64,000 bases of DNA from VRUE01 sp963714155 (lineage in GTDB: Bacteria; Actinomycetota; Thermoleophilia; Solirubrobacterales; 70-9), in NCBI GenBank assembly GCA_963714155.1, contig OY970236.1:1612001-1676000 (forward strand), in the 5' to 3' direction. A program made the translations under genes and the position numbers. Position 1 is the stretch's first letter, and each line of letters starts with the position of its first letter. The notes below the pieces were generated by a model, which saw nothing but the letters and a program-made list of their open reading frames with translations, searched no databases and was not told the origin of the DNA. Shown one piece after another: positions 25,427-37,169 of this stretch.

Positions 25427-26350
25427 GTGGCCAAGCGCGCAACGCCGTCTCCTCCGGTTGAGGTCAGCTTCAAGACGGTGACGCTGCACGGTCGTGAGGT
25501 CGGCTACCTCGGCGCCGGCGAAGGACCGGTCTTGCTGCTGGTCCACGGCATGGCCGGCACCTGCGAGAACTGGCGCGAGGTGATCGAGCCGCTGGCCCGG
25601 CACTACACGGTGATCGCGCCCGACCTGCCGGGGCACGGTCTCTCGGCCTGCGGCTCGGGTGACTACTCGTTGGGCAACCTCGCCTCAGGGCTGCGGGACC
25701 TCCTGCTCGTTCTCGGCCACGAGCGCGCGACCCTCGTCGGCCACTCGCTCGGTGGGGGCATCGCGATGCAGTTCGCCTACCAATTCCCCGAGATGGTCGA
25801 ACGGCTCGTGCTCGTCTCCAGTGGCGGTCTCGGCCTCGAGGTGAGCCCGGTCCTGCGGGCGGCCGCCCTGCCCGGCGCCGACCTCTTCATCTCGATCACC
25901 GCCAGCACCGGTCAGAAGATCGGCAGCGCGATCGGTCGCGGTCTCTCGAGGGCGGGGATGAGGCCCGCCGCCGATGTGGCCGAGGTCGCCCGCGGCTACG
26001 GCTCGCTCGCTGAGCCGGGCCACCGCAAGGCTTTCCTGGCGACGCTGCGCTCGGTGGTCGGCACCGGGGGTCAGAGTGTCTCTGCGACGGACCGTTTCTA
26101 CCTGGCGGAGGAAGTGCCAGTGCTGATCCTCTGGGGCGCCCGCGACCCGATCATTCCCGTGCGCCATGGTGAAGAAGCTCACGATGCGCTTCCCGGCAGC
26201 AGATTGGAGATCTTCGAGGAGACGGGGCACATGCCCCAGCTCGAGCAGCCGGTGCGCTTCATCAGCGCGCTCGAACGCTTCCTCGAGGAGACCGAGCCGG
26301 CCCGCTTCGATCGCGAGCAGTGGCGAGCCCGCTTCAAGGTCGCCTCCTGA
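25427..26350 (+). CDS. Alpha/beta-fold hydrolase
   Basis: The GTG at 25427 gives 307 residues. The fold is shown by LLLVHGMAGTCENWREV with the oxyanion HG, APDLPGHGLSACG, the nucleophile elbow VGHSLGGGIAMQFA, the acid in LILWGARDPIIP and the base in FEETGHMPQLEQP. This is a complete Ser-Asp-His triad. Relatives include esterases, haloperoxidase-like and MhpC-like hydrolases, so the substrate is open. There is no signal peptide. The frame runs open for a long way upstream as a shadow of the SRAP gene, which is not part of this protein. Confidence 0.88.
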   Translation: MAKRATPSPPVEVSFKTVTLHGREVGYLGAGEGPVLLLVHGMAGTCENWREVIEPLARHYTVIAPDLPGHGLSACGSGDYSLGNLASGLRDLLLVLGHERATLVGHSLGGGIAMQFAYQFPEMVERLVLVSSGGLGLEVSPVLRAAALPGADLFISITASTGQKIGSAIGRGLSRAGMRPAADVAEVARGYGSLAEPGHRKAFLATLRSVVGTGGQSVSATDRFYLAEEVPVLILWGARDPIIPVRHGEEAHDALPGSRLEIFEETGHMPQLEQPVRFISALERFLEETEPARFDREQWRARFKVAS

Positions 26351-26360
26351 CAGACGACTC

Positions 26361-27077
26361 CTAGTGCGGGGGCGCTCCCGCGTAGCGGGTCAGATAGGCC
26401 TCTTCGACCTGGGTCGAGAATTGCTCGATTCGCAGCTTGGGGTGCAGATGGGGGTCTGGGAGGGAAGGCGAGACCTTGCCGGTTTTTGGGTCCCAGAGGG
26501 CAAAGCACATCGCCTCCGCGATGTGACTGGGTCCGTGTTCGTCAACTCGCCCTCCCAGGCCGTCAAGCGCCCAAGTTATCCGCTCCAACGCTTTTCCCAC
26601 GGCGGGTAACGGGAGTAGGACGACGAACCCGACCACCGCCAGCGGGAAACGGGTATGCACAGTGGCTGCCTCGGTGGCCAAGTCATTGACCATGTTTTGC
26701 CAGTTCTTGCCGATGCTTTTGGCGTCGTTCAGGGTCTTGCTGTCGAATGCGAAGCGGACTCCATCCGGTCGGTAGGCGACGTCGAATTGCTGCTTTCGAA
26801 TTCCTCCGACGATTGCGACGTCTCCCCGCTCTACGCAGTCGGCTTGCGGAGGGTAGAGGGGGGTCTTGCCCCTCGCGCCCACTGTTTCGATCGGGATGCC
26901 ACCAAGCATCTGAGCGAGCGGTTGGGCAACCCTTTCGTCCACGAACCGTCCCAGCTGAAGCGACGAATACGGTGCCGAGCGACTGAGTCGGTTGCCCCTT
27001 TTGCGCCACTGGGCTCCGAACTTGGCGAGCTCACTCTTGGTGAGAGCGATCGGCGGCATCGATGTCAGATGTGCCAC
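26361..27077 (-). CDS. Hypothetical protein with a possible PD-(D/E)XK nuclease core
   Basis: The 238-residue protein is not one I recognise. Residues 99-114 read D-(12)-D-S-K in the frame QFDVAYRPDG...FAFDSK, with hydrophobic strands on each side. This is the spacing of the D...(D/E)xK catalytic core of restriction-like nucleases (D99, D112, K114). A helix with KNWQNMVNDLATEAATVH and a strand LAVVGFVVLLPLP follow. Codon use is less GC-biased than in neighbours. The gene starts 5 bp after the 3' end of tRNA-Arg on the same strand, a typical landing place for mobile DNA. No methyltransferase or integrase is beside it. Met7 is an alternative start. Confidence 0.55.
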   Translation of the reverse strand: MAHLTSMPPIALTKSELAKFGAQWRKRGNRLSRSAPYSSLQLGRFVDERVAQPLAQMLGGIPIETVGARGKTPLYPPQADCVERGDVAIVGGIRKQQFDVAYRPDGVRFAFDSKTLNDAKSIGKNWQNMVNDLATEAATVHTRFPLAVVGFVVLLPLPAVGKALERITWALDGLGGRVDEHGPSHIAEAMCFALWDPKTGKVSPSLPDPHLHPKLRIEQFSTQVEEAYLTRYAGAPPH

Positions 27078-27082
27078 GAGAC

Positions 27083-27155
27083 GCGCCCGACAGGATTCGA
27101 ACCTGTGGCCTCCGCCTCCGGAGGGCGGCGCTCTATCCAGCTGAGCTACGGGCGC
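27083..27155 (-). tRNA. tRNA-Arg (anticodon CCG)
   Basis: The minus strand folds into a 73-nt cloverleaf: acceptor GCGCCCG/CGGGCGC, D arm GCTC/GAGC, anticodon stem CCGCC/GGCGG with loop CTCCGGA (anticodon CCG, reading CGG), and T arm ACAGG-TTCGAAT-CCTGT. CCA is not encoded. A TANNNT box, TAGACT (27170-27165), lies 9 bp upstream. The gene is divergent from rnz, the tRNA 3'-end nuclease gene. Confidence 0.95.
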
Positions 27156-27216
27156 TCAAGGGCCAGTCTAGCTTCGGGTAACGGACCGGCTCCGTCGCGT
27201 AGGCTCGCAGGCTCGC

Positions 27217-28176
27217 ATGGATCTCTCGGCGATCTTCCTCGGCACCGGTGGGTCGGTGCCCTCGGCGCGGCGTTCGACCGCGAGCGTGATGCTGGTTCGC
27301 GGCGGCCGGCGCTTGATGTTCGATTGCGGCGAAGGGACGCAGCGACAGCTGCAGCGCTCGTTGGGGCTGGCCCAGGTCGACGAGATCTTCCTCACTCACT
27401 TCCACGCCGACCACATCCTCGGCCTGCCGGGCCTGCTCAAGACCTATGACCTCACCGCCCGTGAGGAGCCGCTGACGATCTACGGACCGCGCGGCCTGCG
27501 CGACCTCTTCAAGACACTCGGCCGCCTGATTGGTCGCACCGACTACAGCATCGACCTGATCGAAATCGACCCCGGCGAAGCGGTGCGCCACGACGGCGCC
27601 GAGGTCCAGGCCTTCGCGGTCGAGCACAGCGTGCGCGCCAACGGCTACGTGCTGATCGAGCAAGAGCGCCCCGGGCGCTTCGACCCCGAGCAGGCGAAGC
27701 GTCTCGGAGTGCCCGAAGGGCCGGCGTTTGCGGCGCTGCAGAGGGGGGAGGAGGTGGCGGGCAGCGAGGGACCGGTCCGGCCGCAGGACGTGATGGGCGA
27801 GTCACGCCAAGGTCGCATCGTCGCGATCACGGGCGACACGGCCCCTTGCCACTCAACGGTTGCGGCGGCCGCCGACGCCGACCTGCTGGTCCATGACGCC
27901 AGCTTCTCCGAGGAGGAGGTCCAGCGCGCTGCCGACACCGGCCACTCGACCGTCGGCCAAGCCGCGGCGGTCGCCCGCGAGGCCCACGTCAAGATGCTCG
28001 CCCTCGTCCACATCTCCTCCCGCTACCACGTCGGCACCGTCCTCGAGGAGGCCCGCGACGTCTTCGAGGACTGCGTCGCGCCCAAAGACTTCGACCTGAT
28101 CGACATCCCTTTCCCAGAGAAGGGCCTACCCAAGCTGATCGCCAATGGAGCCCGGGAGAACGGCGAGTCCGGGTAG
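27217..28176 (+). CDS. rnz: Ribonuclease Z (tRNA 3' endonuclease)
   Basis: The 319-residue protein is a short-form tRNase Z. It has FLGTGGSVPSARRSTASVML at the start, LMFDCGEGTQRQL, the di-zinc motif FLTHFHADHILGLPGLL (H61, H63, D65, H66), ITGDTAPC with a later metal Asp, and HSTVGQAAAVAREA and LVHISSRY near the end. It cuts precursor tRNAs lacking CCA after the discriminator base, which suits the neighbouring tRNA-Arg that has no encoded CCA. A TAGGCT box (27200-27205) is a candidate -10. Confidence 0.95.
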   Translation: MDLSAIFLGTGGSVPSARRSTASVMLVRGGRRLMFDCGEGTQRQLQRSLGLAQVDEIFLTHFHADHILGLPGLLKTYDLTAREEPLTIYGPRGLRDLFKTLGRLIGRTDYSIDLIEIDPGEAVRHDGAEVQAFAVEHSVRANGYVLIEQERPGRFDPEQAKRLGVPEGPAFAALQRGEEVAGSEGPVRPQDVMGESRQGRIVAITGDTAPCHSTVAAAADADLLVHDASFSEEEVQRAADTGHSTVGQAAAVAREAHVKMLALVHISSRYHVGTVLEEARDVFEDCVAPKDFDLIDIPFPEKGLPKLIANGARENGESG

Positions 28177-28243
28177 GTCCTCAACCGAGCCTCCCCATCT
28201 GTTGCGAGGGCGAGGGCCTATCCGGACTCGCCGCCGCTGCTGC

Positions 28244-28249
28244 TACATT
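28244..28249 (+). promoter_or_regulatory. Probable -10 box of the pyr operon
   Basis: TACATT fits TANNNT and lies 56 bp before the pyrR start, leaving a leader that holds the PyrR-binding-like hairpin. No strong -35 is visible. Confidence 0.4.
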
Positions 28250-28257
28250 GGCGCCGT

Positions 28258-28292
28258 CCTTTAACTACGGCCCTGTGAGGCCGAGAAGGAGC
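28258..28292 (+). promoter_or_regulatory. PyrR-binding-like RNA hairpin in the pyr leader
   Basis: CGGCCCTGTGAGGCCG (about 28268-28283) folds as GGCC/GGCC around a CTGTGA loop. It carries the CCnGnGAGG pattern of PyrR binding loops and is followed at once by the ribosome site AAGGAG (28286-28291). PyrR bound with UMP would cover the ribosome site, so translational repression is expected, as described for mycobacterial pyrR. No terminator is seen in this leader. Confidence 0.65.
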
Positions 28293-28299
28293 AAGAGAA

Positions 28300-28860
28300 G
28301 TGAACGAGACGGTCGTGCTTGAGCGCGACGATTTGAGGCGAACGCTGCGGCGGATCGCCCACGAGATCGCCGAGAAGAACCCCGATCCGGACTCGCTGGC
28401 GATCGTCGGCATCCACACGCGGGGTGCCCTGCTGGCCCGTCGCCTGCACGCGTCGCTCGCCGAGCTGACCGGCGTCGAGGTGCCGATCGGCGACATCGAC
28501 ATCTCCTTCTACCGCGACGACGTCGGTGCCAAGTCGCCCGCCACGCAGCCGGTCGTCCACGCTTCCCACATCGACTTCGACCTCAGTGGTCGCACCGTCG
28601 TCTTGGTCGACGACGTCCTCTTTACCGGCCGCACGGTGCGGGCCGCGATCGATGCCCTCTTTGACTACGGTCGGCCGCAGCGCATCCAGCTCGCGGTGCT
28701 CTGCGATCGCGGCCACCGCGAGCTGCCGATCCGGCCCGACTACGTCGGCAAGAACCTGCCGACCGGCCGCGAGCAGCGCGTCAACGTCCACCTCTCTGAG
28801 CTCGATGGCAGCGACGAGGTCGCGATCGCCGATCCGCAGCCTGCCGAGGTGGGCGGATGA
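28300..28860 (+). CDS. pyrR: Bifunctional pyr operon regulator/uracil phosphoribosyltransferase PyrR
   Basis: The 186-residue protein starts at GTG after AAGGAG. It has the PRPP-binding motif VVLVDDVLFTGRTVRAA and the PyrR-specific flexible-loop region VPIGDIDISFYRDD. LPTGREQRVNVHLSELDG near the end is also a PyrR feature. It binds the leader RNA when UMP is high and also converts uracil plus PRPP to UMP. It overlaps pyrB by 4 nt (ATGA), the first of several such junctions in this operon. Confidence 0.95.
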   Translation: MNETVVLERDDLRRTLRRIAHEIAEKNPDPDSLAIVGIHTRGALLARRLHASLAELTGVEVPIGDIDISFYRDDVGAKSPATQPVVHASHIDFDLSGRTVVLVDDVLFTGRTVRAAIDALFDYGRPQRIQLAVLCDRGHRELPIRPDYVGKNLPTGREQRVNVHLSELDGSDEVAIADPQPAEVGG

Positions 28861-29813
28861 GGCACCTGCTCTCGATCGAGCAGCTCTCCAAAGCCGAGAT
28901 CGAGGCGATCCTCGATCGGGCCGAGAGCTTCGCCGAGGTCGGCCGCCGCGACATCAAGAAGGTGCCGACCCTGCGCGGCCGCACCATCGTCACCCTCTTC
29001 TACGAGTCGAGCACCCGCACCAGCTCCTCCTTCGAGCTGGCCGCCAAGCGCCTCTCCGCCGATCTCGTCTCGGTCAAAGCGGCGGGCTCCTCAGTCGACA
29101 AGGGCGAGTCGCTGAAGGACACGATCGCCACCCTCTCCGCCTACGACCCGGCGGCGATCGTCCTGCGCCATCCCTACGCCGGCGCCGCCCAGATGGTCGC
29201 CGAGTGGGCCGATGTTGCCGTCGTCAACGCTGGCGACGGCAAGCACGAGCACCCCAGCCAGGCGCTGCTCGACGTCTACACGCTGCGCCGCCGTCTCGGC
29301 TCGCTCGAGGGCAAGCGGATCTGGATCGTCGGCGACGTCCTGCACAGCCGCGTCGCCCGCTCCAACTTGATCGCTTTCAAGGCGATGGGTGCCGAGCTGA
29401 CGGTTTGCGGCCCACCAGCCTTGATCCCGCGCGGCCTCGAGCAGCTCGGCTGTGCGGTCGAGCACTCGCTGGCCGGCGTCGGCGAGGCCGACGTGATCTA
29501 CGCCTTGCGCCTGCAGCACGAGCGCATGGCGGAGAGTTTCGTGCCCTCGCTCCGCGAGTACGCGGCGCACTTCCAGATCGACTCCCGCCGCCTTGGCCCG
29601 CGCCAGCTGCTGATGCATCCCGGCCCGGTCAACCGCGGGGTTGAGCTCTCCGGCGAGGTGATCGACTCGCCGCAGTCGCTGATCAATGAGCAGGTGGCCT
29701 CGGGCCTGGTCGTCCGCATGGCGATCCTCTACGAGCTGCTCGCCGCGGGTCACGAAGAGCCGGCGCCCGTCACCGGCAACGGCCACGCCACACCGATCGG
29801 GCAACCGGCGTGA
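28857..29813 (+). CDS. pyrB: Aspartate carbamoyltransferase catalytic chain
   Basis: The 318-residue protein has FYESSTRTSSSFE (about 48-60), the carbamoyl phosphate-binding S-T-R-T motif, then LRHPYAGAAQMVAEWA and GDGKHEHPSQALLDVYTL with the catalytic His. The aspartate loop is represented by YALRLQHERM and MHPGPVNRGVEL. It joins carbamoyl phosphate and aspartate. No pyrI regulatory chain is present, as in most Actinomycetota. It is coupled to pyrR upstream and pyrC downstream by 4-nt overlaps. Confidence 0.96.
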   Translation: MRHLLSIEQLSKAEIEAILDRAESFAEVGRRDIKKVPTLRGRTIVTLFYESSTRTSSSFELAAKRLSADLVSVKAAGSSVDKGESLKDTIATLSAYDPAAIVLRHPYAGAAQMVAEWADVAVVNAGDGKHEHPSQALLDVYTLRRRLGSLEGKRIWIVGDVLHSRVARSNLIAFKAMGAELTVCGPPALIPRGLEQLGCAVEHSLAGVGEADVIYALRLQHERMAESFVPSLREYAAHFQIDSRRLGPRQLLMHPGPVNRGVELSGEVIDSPQSLINEQVASGLVVRMAILYELLAAGHEEPAPVTGNGHATPIGQPA

Positions 29814-31156
29814 GCGCCCCCCAGCTCGAGATGCGCGCTGGCGAGAGCGCGGACCTGCTCCTGCGCCGTGCCACTGTGCTCGACCCCGTCGCCGGCATCG
29901 ATGCCCCGCACGACGTTCTCGTCCGCGCTGGCAAGGTCGCCGAGCTGACCGCCCCCGGTGAGGCTGACGCCGCCGGGCTCGAGGAGATCGACGCCGAGGG
30001 GCTGCACGCCTTCCCCGCCTTCTTTGACCCGCACGTGCACCTGCGCACGCCGGGGCAAGAGCACAAGGAGGACATCGAGACGGGCTCTCGCTCGGCGGCC
30101 GCGGGCGGTTACTGCGGCGTGATCGCGATGGCCAATACCGAGCCGCCGGTCTCGACGCCCGCCGACGTCGAGGCGCTGCTGGGGGCCGCCCGCTCGTCTG
30201 CCTCCGTACGGGTTGGCTTTCTGGCCACGGTGACGCGCGGGATGGAGGGGGAGGAGCTGACCGAGATGGCCTCGTTGCGCGACGCCGGCGCTGCCGGTTT
30301 CAGCGACGACGGCCTGCCGATCCGCAGCGCTCGGATTCTGCGCCGGGCGCTGCAGTACCAGCGCCTCTGCGGCGGCACGATCGCCCTCCACGAGGAGGAT
30401 CCGGAGCTCTCCGGCGCCGGCGTCATGCACGAGGGCCCGGTCTCGGCGACCCTCGGACTGGAGGGGGTCCCGTCAATCTCGGAGTCGACGATGATTGCCC
30501 GCGACGCGGCGATCGCCGGCTATGAGGGCGGGCAGATCCACGTCCAGCATCTCTCCGCAACCGAGTCGGTCGAGGCGGTGCGCGCGGCCAAGGCCGCCGG
30601 GGTGCAGATCAGCTGTGAGGCCTCGCCACATCACCTCTGCCTCACCGACGAGGAGGTGCGCAGCCTTGACCCGCAGCGCTTCAAGATGAACCCGCCCCTG
30701 CGCAGCGAGGCCGACCGCCAGGCCCTGATCGAGGGGCTGCGCGACGGCACGATCGAGTGCATCGCGACCGACCACGCGCCGCATGCGGCCGAGGAAAAGG
30801 AAGTGCCCTTCGAGCAGGCCGCGATGGGTGTGACCGGCCTCGAGACCGCCTTTGCCGCTCTGCACACGGAGTTGGTCCTGCCGGGCACGATCGAGCTCGG
30901 CCTGTTGATCGAGCGCCTCGCCGGTGGGGCCGAGCTGTTCGAGGTCAAGCGCCCGTCGCTAGCCCCGGGCAGCGAGGCCAACATCGCCCTCTGCGACCTC
31001 TCGGCGCGTTGGACGGTCGGCGAGGAGGGCTACGAGAGCCGCTCCTCAAACTCTTGGTGCGCCGGCAAGGAGCTCACCGGCCGCGTCCTGATGACCCTGG
31101 CCGGCGGCCGGATCGCCTATCGCCTGCGCAGCTTCAGCATGGGGGTGGCGGCATGA
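29810..31156 (+). CDS. pyrC: Dihydroorotase (type I)
   Basis: The 448-residue amidohydrolase starts at GTG (GTGA overlap with pyrB). FDPHVHLRTPGQEHKED carries the HxH zinc ligands. FSDDGLPI holds the metal-bridging Asp of type I enzymes, and the later ligands lie in ALHEEDPEL, SCEASPHHLCLTD and IATDHAPHA. It closes carbamoyl-aspartate to dihydroorotate. The context within the pyr operon makes confusion with hydantoinase unlikely. The stop overlaps carA as ATGA. Confidence 0.95.
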   Translation: MSAPQLEMRAGESADLLLRRATVLDPVAGIDAPHDVLVRAGKVAELTAPGEADAAGLEEIDAEGLHAFPAFFDPHVHLRTPGQEHKEDIETGSRSAAAGGYCGVIAMANTEPPVSTPADVEALLGAARSSASVRVGFLATVTRGMEGEELTEMASLRDAGAAGFSDDGLPIRSARILRRALQYQRLCGGTIALHEEDPELSGAGVMHEGPVSATLGLEGVPSISESTMIARDAAIAGYEGGQIHVQHLSATESVEAVRAAKAAGVQISCEASPHHLCLTDEEVRSLDPQRFKMNPPLRSEADRQALIEGLRDGTIECIATDHAPHAAEEKEVPFEQAAMGVTGLETAFAALHTELVLPGTIELGLLIERLAGGAELFEVKRPSLAPGSEANIALCDLSARWTVGEEGYESRSSNSWCAGKELTGRVLMTLAGGRIAYRLRSFSMGVAA

Positions 31157-32263
31157 GCGAGGGCTTTCTGCTGCTCGAGGATGGGGCGCGTTTCGACGGG
31201 GTGCCCTGCGGGGCCGAGGGGCCGGTCACCGGCGAGGTCGTCTTCAACACGGCGATGACCGGCTACCAGGAGTCCGTCACCGACCCTTCATACGCGGGAC
31301 AGATCATCGTCTTCACCTATCCGCTGATTGGCAACTACGGCGTCTCCGCCGCGGCGATGGAGTCCGACCGCGCCCACGCCCGCGGCGTCGTCATGCGCGA
31401 TCCAAAGAACGGCGAGGACGTCGCCACCGCCGAGGGTGGCTGGCTCGACTGGCTCGCCGATTGCGGCGTGCCCGCGATCGGCGGCGTCGACACCCGCGCC
31501 GTCGTCCGCCACATCCGCGACCGCGGCGCAATGCGCGGCGGCATCTTCCCTGCCGGCACGCCGGAGAACGGGGCCCGCGAACGCGTTGCCGCCGAGCCCT
31601 CGATGGACGGCGCCGACTTCGCCCGCACCGTTACTCCCGCCGAGCCGGTTCGCTTCGAGGGCGAGGGTGGCCCGCACGTGGTCGGCATCGACACCGGGAT
31701 CAAGCTCAACATCGTCCGGCAGCTGCGCGAGCGTGGCTGCCAGCTCACCCTGCTGCCCTGCGACTCAACGCCCGAGCAGGTTCTCGCCGAGAACCCCGAT
31801 GTCGTCTTCCTCGCCAACGGCCCCGGTGACCCGGCGGCGCTCGGATACGTCGTCGACACGGTGCGCGAGCTGGTCGGCCAAAAGCCCCTCTTCGGCATCT
31901 GCCTCGGCCATCAGCTGCTCTGCCGCGCCGTCGGTCTCGAGACCTTCAAGCTGCCCTTCGGCCACCGCGGCGCCAACCACCCGGTCAAGGAGCTGGCGAC
32001 GGGGCGGATCGACATCACCTCGCAGAACCACGGCTTCGCCGTGCAGGGCCCCGGCGGCGAGCCGCGGATCGAGGCCGACGAGCCGGTGCGCTGGCAGACC
32101 GACTTCGGCGCCGCCGAGCTCTCCCACCTCAACCTCTACGACCGCACGGTCGAGGGCCTCGTGCTGAAGGAGGTCGCCGCGGCGACCGTTCAGTACCACC
32201 CGGAGGCCGGGCCGGGACCGCACGATGCCCGCCACCTCTTCGACTCGTTCCTGGAGCTTGCCA

Positions 32264-32271
<8 letters not shown>
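31153..32271 (+). CDS. carA: Carbamoyl phosphate synthase small chain
   Basis: The ATG at 31153 overlaps the pyrC stop, giving 372 residues. The N-terminal half contains FLLLEDGARFDGVPCG, VVFNTAMTGYQESVTDPSYAG. The C-terminal class I glutaminase domain has LFGICLGHQLLCRA with the Cys nucleophile and the His-Glu pair in VQYHPEAGPGP. It releases ammonia from glutamine and channels it to CarB. The carB start lies 8 bp before its stop. Confidence 0.96.
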
Positions 32272-35367
<3,096 letters not shown>

Positions 35368-35371
<4 letters not shown>

Positions 35372-36192
35372 CAGCCCCCTTCGGGCGCCGCCTCTGCAAG
35401 GTCTCCGAGAGCCGTGCCTCCGGTGGCTACAGGCTCTTCTCCCTGATTGACCCGGAGGGTCCCGAGCCGTTGCCTGGTCAGTTCTACATGCTCGCTACCG
35501 AGTCTCACTGGGAGCAGAGCGGCCAGCGCCCCTTCCTGCCCAGGGCCCTCTCGGTCGCCGAGACCGGCCCGGCCGCCGACGGCGTCCGCCTCGACTTCCT
35601 GATCGAGGGCATTGGCCCCGGCACCGACCGCCTCTGCGAGCTGGAGCCCGGCGAGAACGTCTGGGTCAACGGCCCGCTCGGCAACTCGTTCTCGACCCCG
35701 CGCGAGCTCTCCGCCGGGGCGGCGGGGGCGATCCTGGTGGGCGGCGGCATCGGCATCGCCCCGCTGGCACTGCTGCGCCGCACCTTTGCGGCGAAGAACG
35801 TCCCCACTCGTGTCCTGCTCGGCTTCCGCGACAAGGCCCACTCGGGCGGCCTCGACGACCTCTTCGCTTGTTGCGAGATCCGCCTCGCCAGCGACGACGG
35901 CCACATCGGCCACCACGGCTACGTCACCGACCTGCTCGCCGCCATGCTGGAAGGCGACGATGCGGGTAGCGCCGCCGTCTACTCCTGCGGCCCGCCGCAG
36001 ATGCTCGATGCCGTTGCTGCGCTCTGCACAGAGGCTGGCGTGCCCAGTGAGCTGGCGATGGAGTCACCGATGGCCTGCGGCTACGGGGCCTGCTTCGGCT
36101 GCGCCGTGCCGAAGCCCGGCGGTGGCTATCTCCGCCTCTGCGTCGACGGCCCGGTGGTGCGGCCCGATCAGGTCGAGCTGGCCCATGCTTGA
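35368..36192 (+). CDS. pyrK: Dihydroorotate dehydrogenase B electron transfer subunit
   Basis: The 274-residue protein has a ferredoxin-reductase-like layout. It has an FAD-binding region (PGQFYMLA, RPFLPRALSVAE), an NAD-binding stretch (AILVGGGIGIAPLALL), and a C-terminal [2Fe-2S] site in ESPMACGYGACFGCAVP with a fourth Cys in YLRLCVDGPVV. It passes electrons from PyrD to NAD+. Its presence shows that this organism uses the NAD-dependent class 1B enzyme. It overlaps pyrD by 8 nt. Confidence 0.93.
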
Positions 36193-37081
36193 GTTCTGCG
36201 GCATCGAGCTGAAGCACCCCGTGGTCAACGCCTCCGGCACCTTCGATGCGATTGCCGCACAAGGTGTCTACGGCGACGCACTCTTCGAGGACTTCCCCTT
36301 CTCGGCCTTCGTCTCCAAGACGATCACCCCCGAGCCGCGGAGCGGCAACGAGCCGCAGCGGATCTGGGAGACGCCGGCGGGGATGATCAACTCGATCGGC
36401 CTGCCAAACAAGGGTTTGGACGGCTTCCTCGCCGAGGACTTGCCGCAGCTGGCACGACTGCCGGTGCCGCTGATCGTTTCCGTCATGGCCACTGGCCACG
36501 AGGAGTTCGCGCGGCTGGTGAGGGCCGTAGGGGGGAGGGACGAGGTAGCGGCGATCGAGCTCAACGTCTCCTGTCCCAACGTCCACTCCGGCCTGATCGT
36601 CGGCGAGCAGCCGCAGGAGACCGAGTCTTTGCTGGAGGCGCTGCGGCCGCTGACCGAGAAGCCGCTGATCGTCAAGTTGACACCCAACGTCGCGGGCCCC
36701 GCCGACGTCGCCGCGGCGGCCGAGCAGGGCGGGGCTGACGCGGTCTCCCTGATCAACACGCTGAAGGCGAGCGCGATCGACCCCGCCACCGGCGGGCCCG
36801 GAATCGCAGCTGGCCACGGCGGCCTCTCCGGTCCGGCGGTGAGGCCGGTGGCTGTCGCCCAGGTGCGCGCTGTGGCTGCCGTCGTCGGCATCCCGATCGT
36901 CGGCATGGGTGGTGTCTCCAGTGGCGCCGACGCGGTCGAAATGCTTGCCGCGGGAGCAGCCCTGGTGGCGGTTGGAACAGAGAACTTCCGTGATCCAAGG
37001 GCCGGCAACCGGATAGCAGGCGAGATCGCCGGAGCGCTCCAAAGCGGTCGAAGTAGCACTCCAATCGGCAACGCCGCCTGA
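36185..37081 (+). CDS. pyrD: Dihydroorotate dehydrogenase B catalytic subunit (class 1B)
   Basis: The ATG at 36185, within the last codons of pyrK, gives 298 residues. Class 1 features include FVSKTITPEPRSGN, GMINSIGLPNKG, IELNVSCPNVHSG with the catalytic-base Cys of class 1B, PLIVKLTPNV, and VGMGGVSSGADAVEMLAAGA for FMN phosphate binding. With PyrK it oxidises dihydroorotate to orotate. It is the last gene of the operon; pyrE and pyrF are not in the window. Confidence 0.95.
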   Translation: MLEFCGIELKHPVVNASGTFDAIAAQGVYGDALFEDFPFSAFVSKTITPEPRSGNEPQRIWETPAGMINSIGLPNKGLDGFLAEDLPQLARLPVPLIVSVMATGHEEFARLVRAVGGRDEVAAIELNVSCPNVHSGLIVGEQPQETESLLEALRPLTEKPLIVKLTPNVAGPADVAAAAEQGGADAVSLINTLKASAIDPATGGPGIAAGHGGLSGPAVRPVAVAQVRAVAAVVGIPIVGMGGVSSGADAVEMLAAGAALVAVGTENFRDPRAGNRIAGEIAGALQSGRSSTPIGNAA

Positions 37082-37131
37082 ACCTCGACTGGAGGTTTAG
37101 GTGAATTTCGGCGTAATTGGCTCGCATGGCC

Positions 37132-37159
37132 TTGCACGCCCGCGACCCGCGGCTATACT
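37132..37159 (+). promoter_or_regulatory. Promoter of mihF-gmk-rpoZ
   Basis: TTGCAC (37132-37137) and TATACT (37154-37159) are 16 bp apart. The expected start point is within a few bases of the mihF ATG at 37170, so the mRNA is leaderless or nearly so. Confidence 0.75.
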
Positions 37160-37169
37160 CGCCGCCCAC

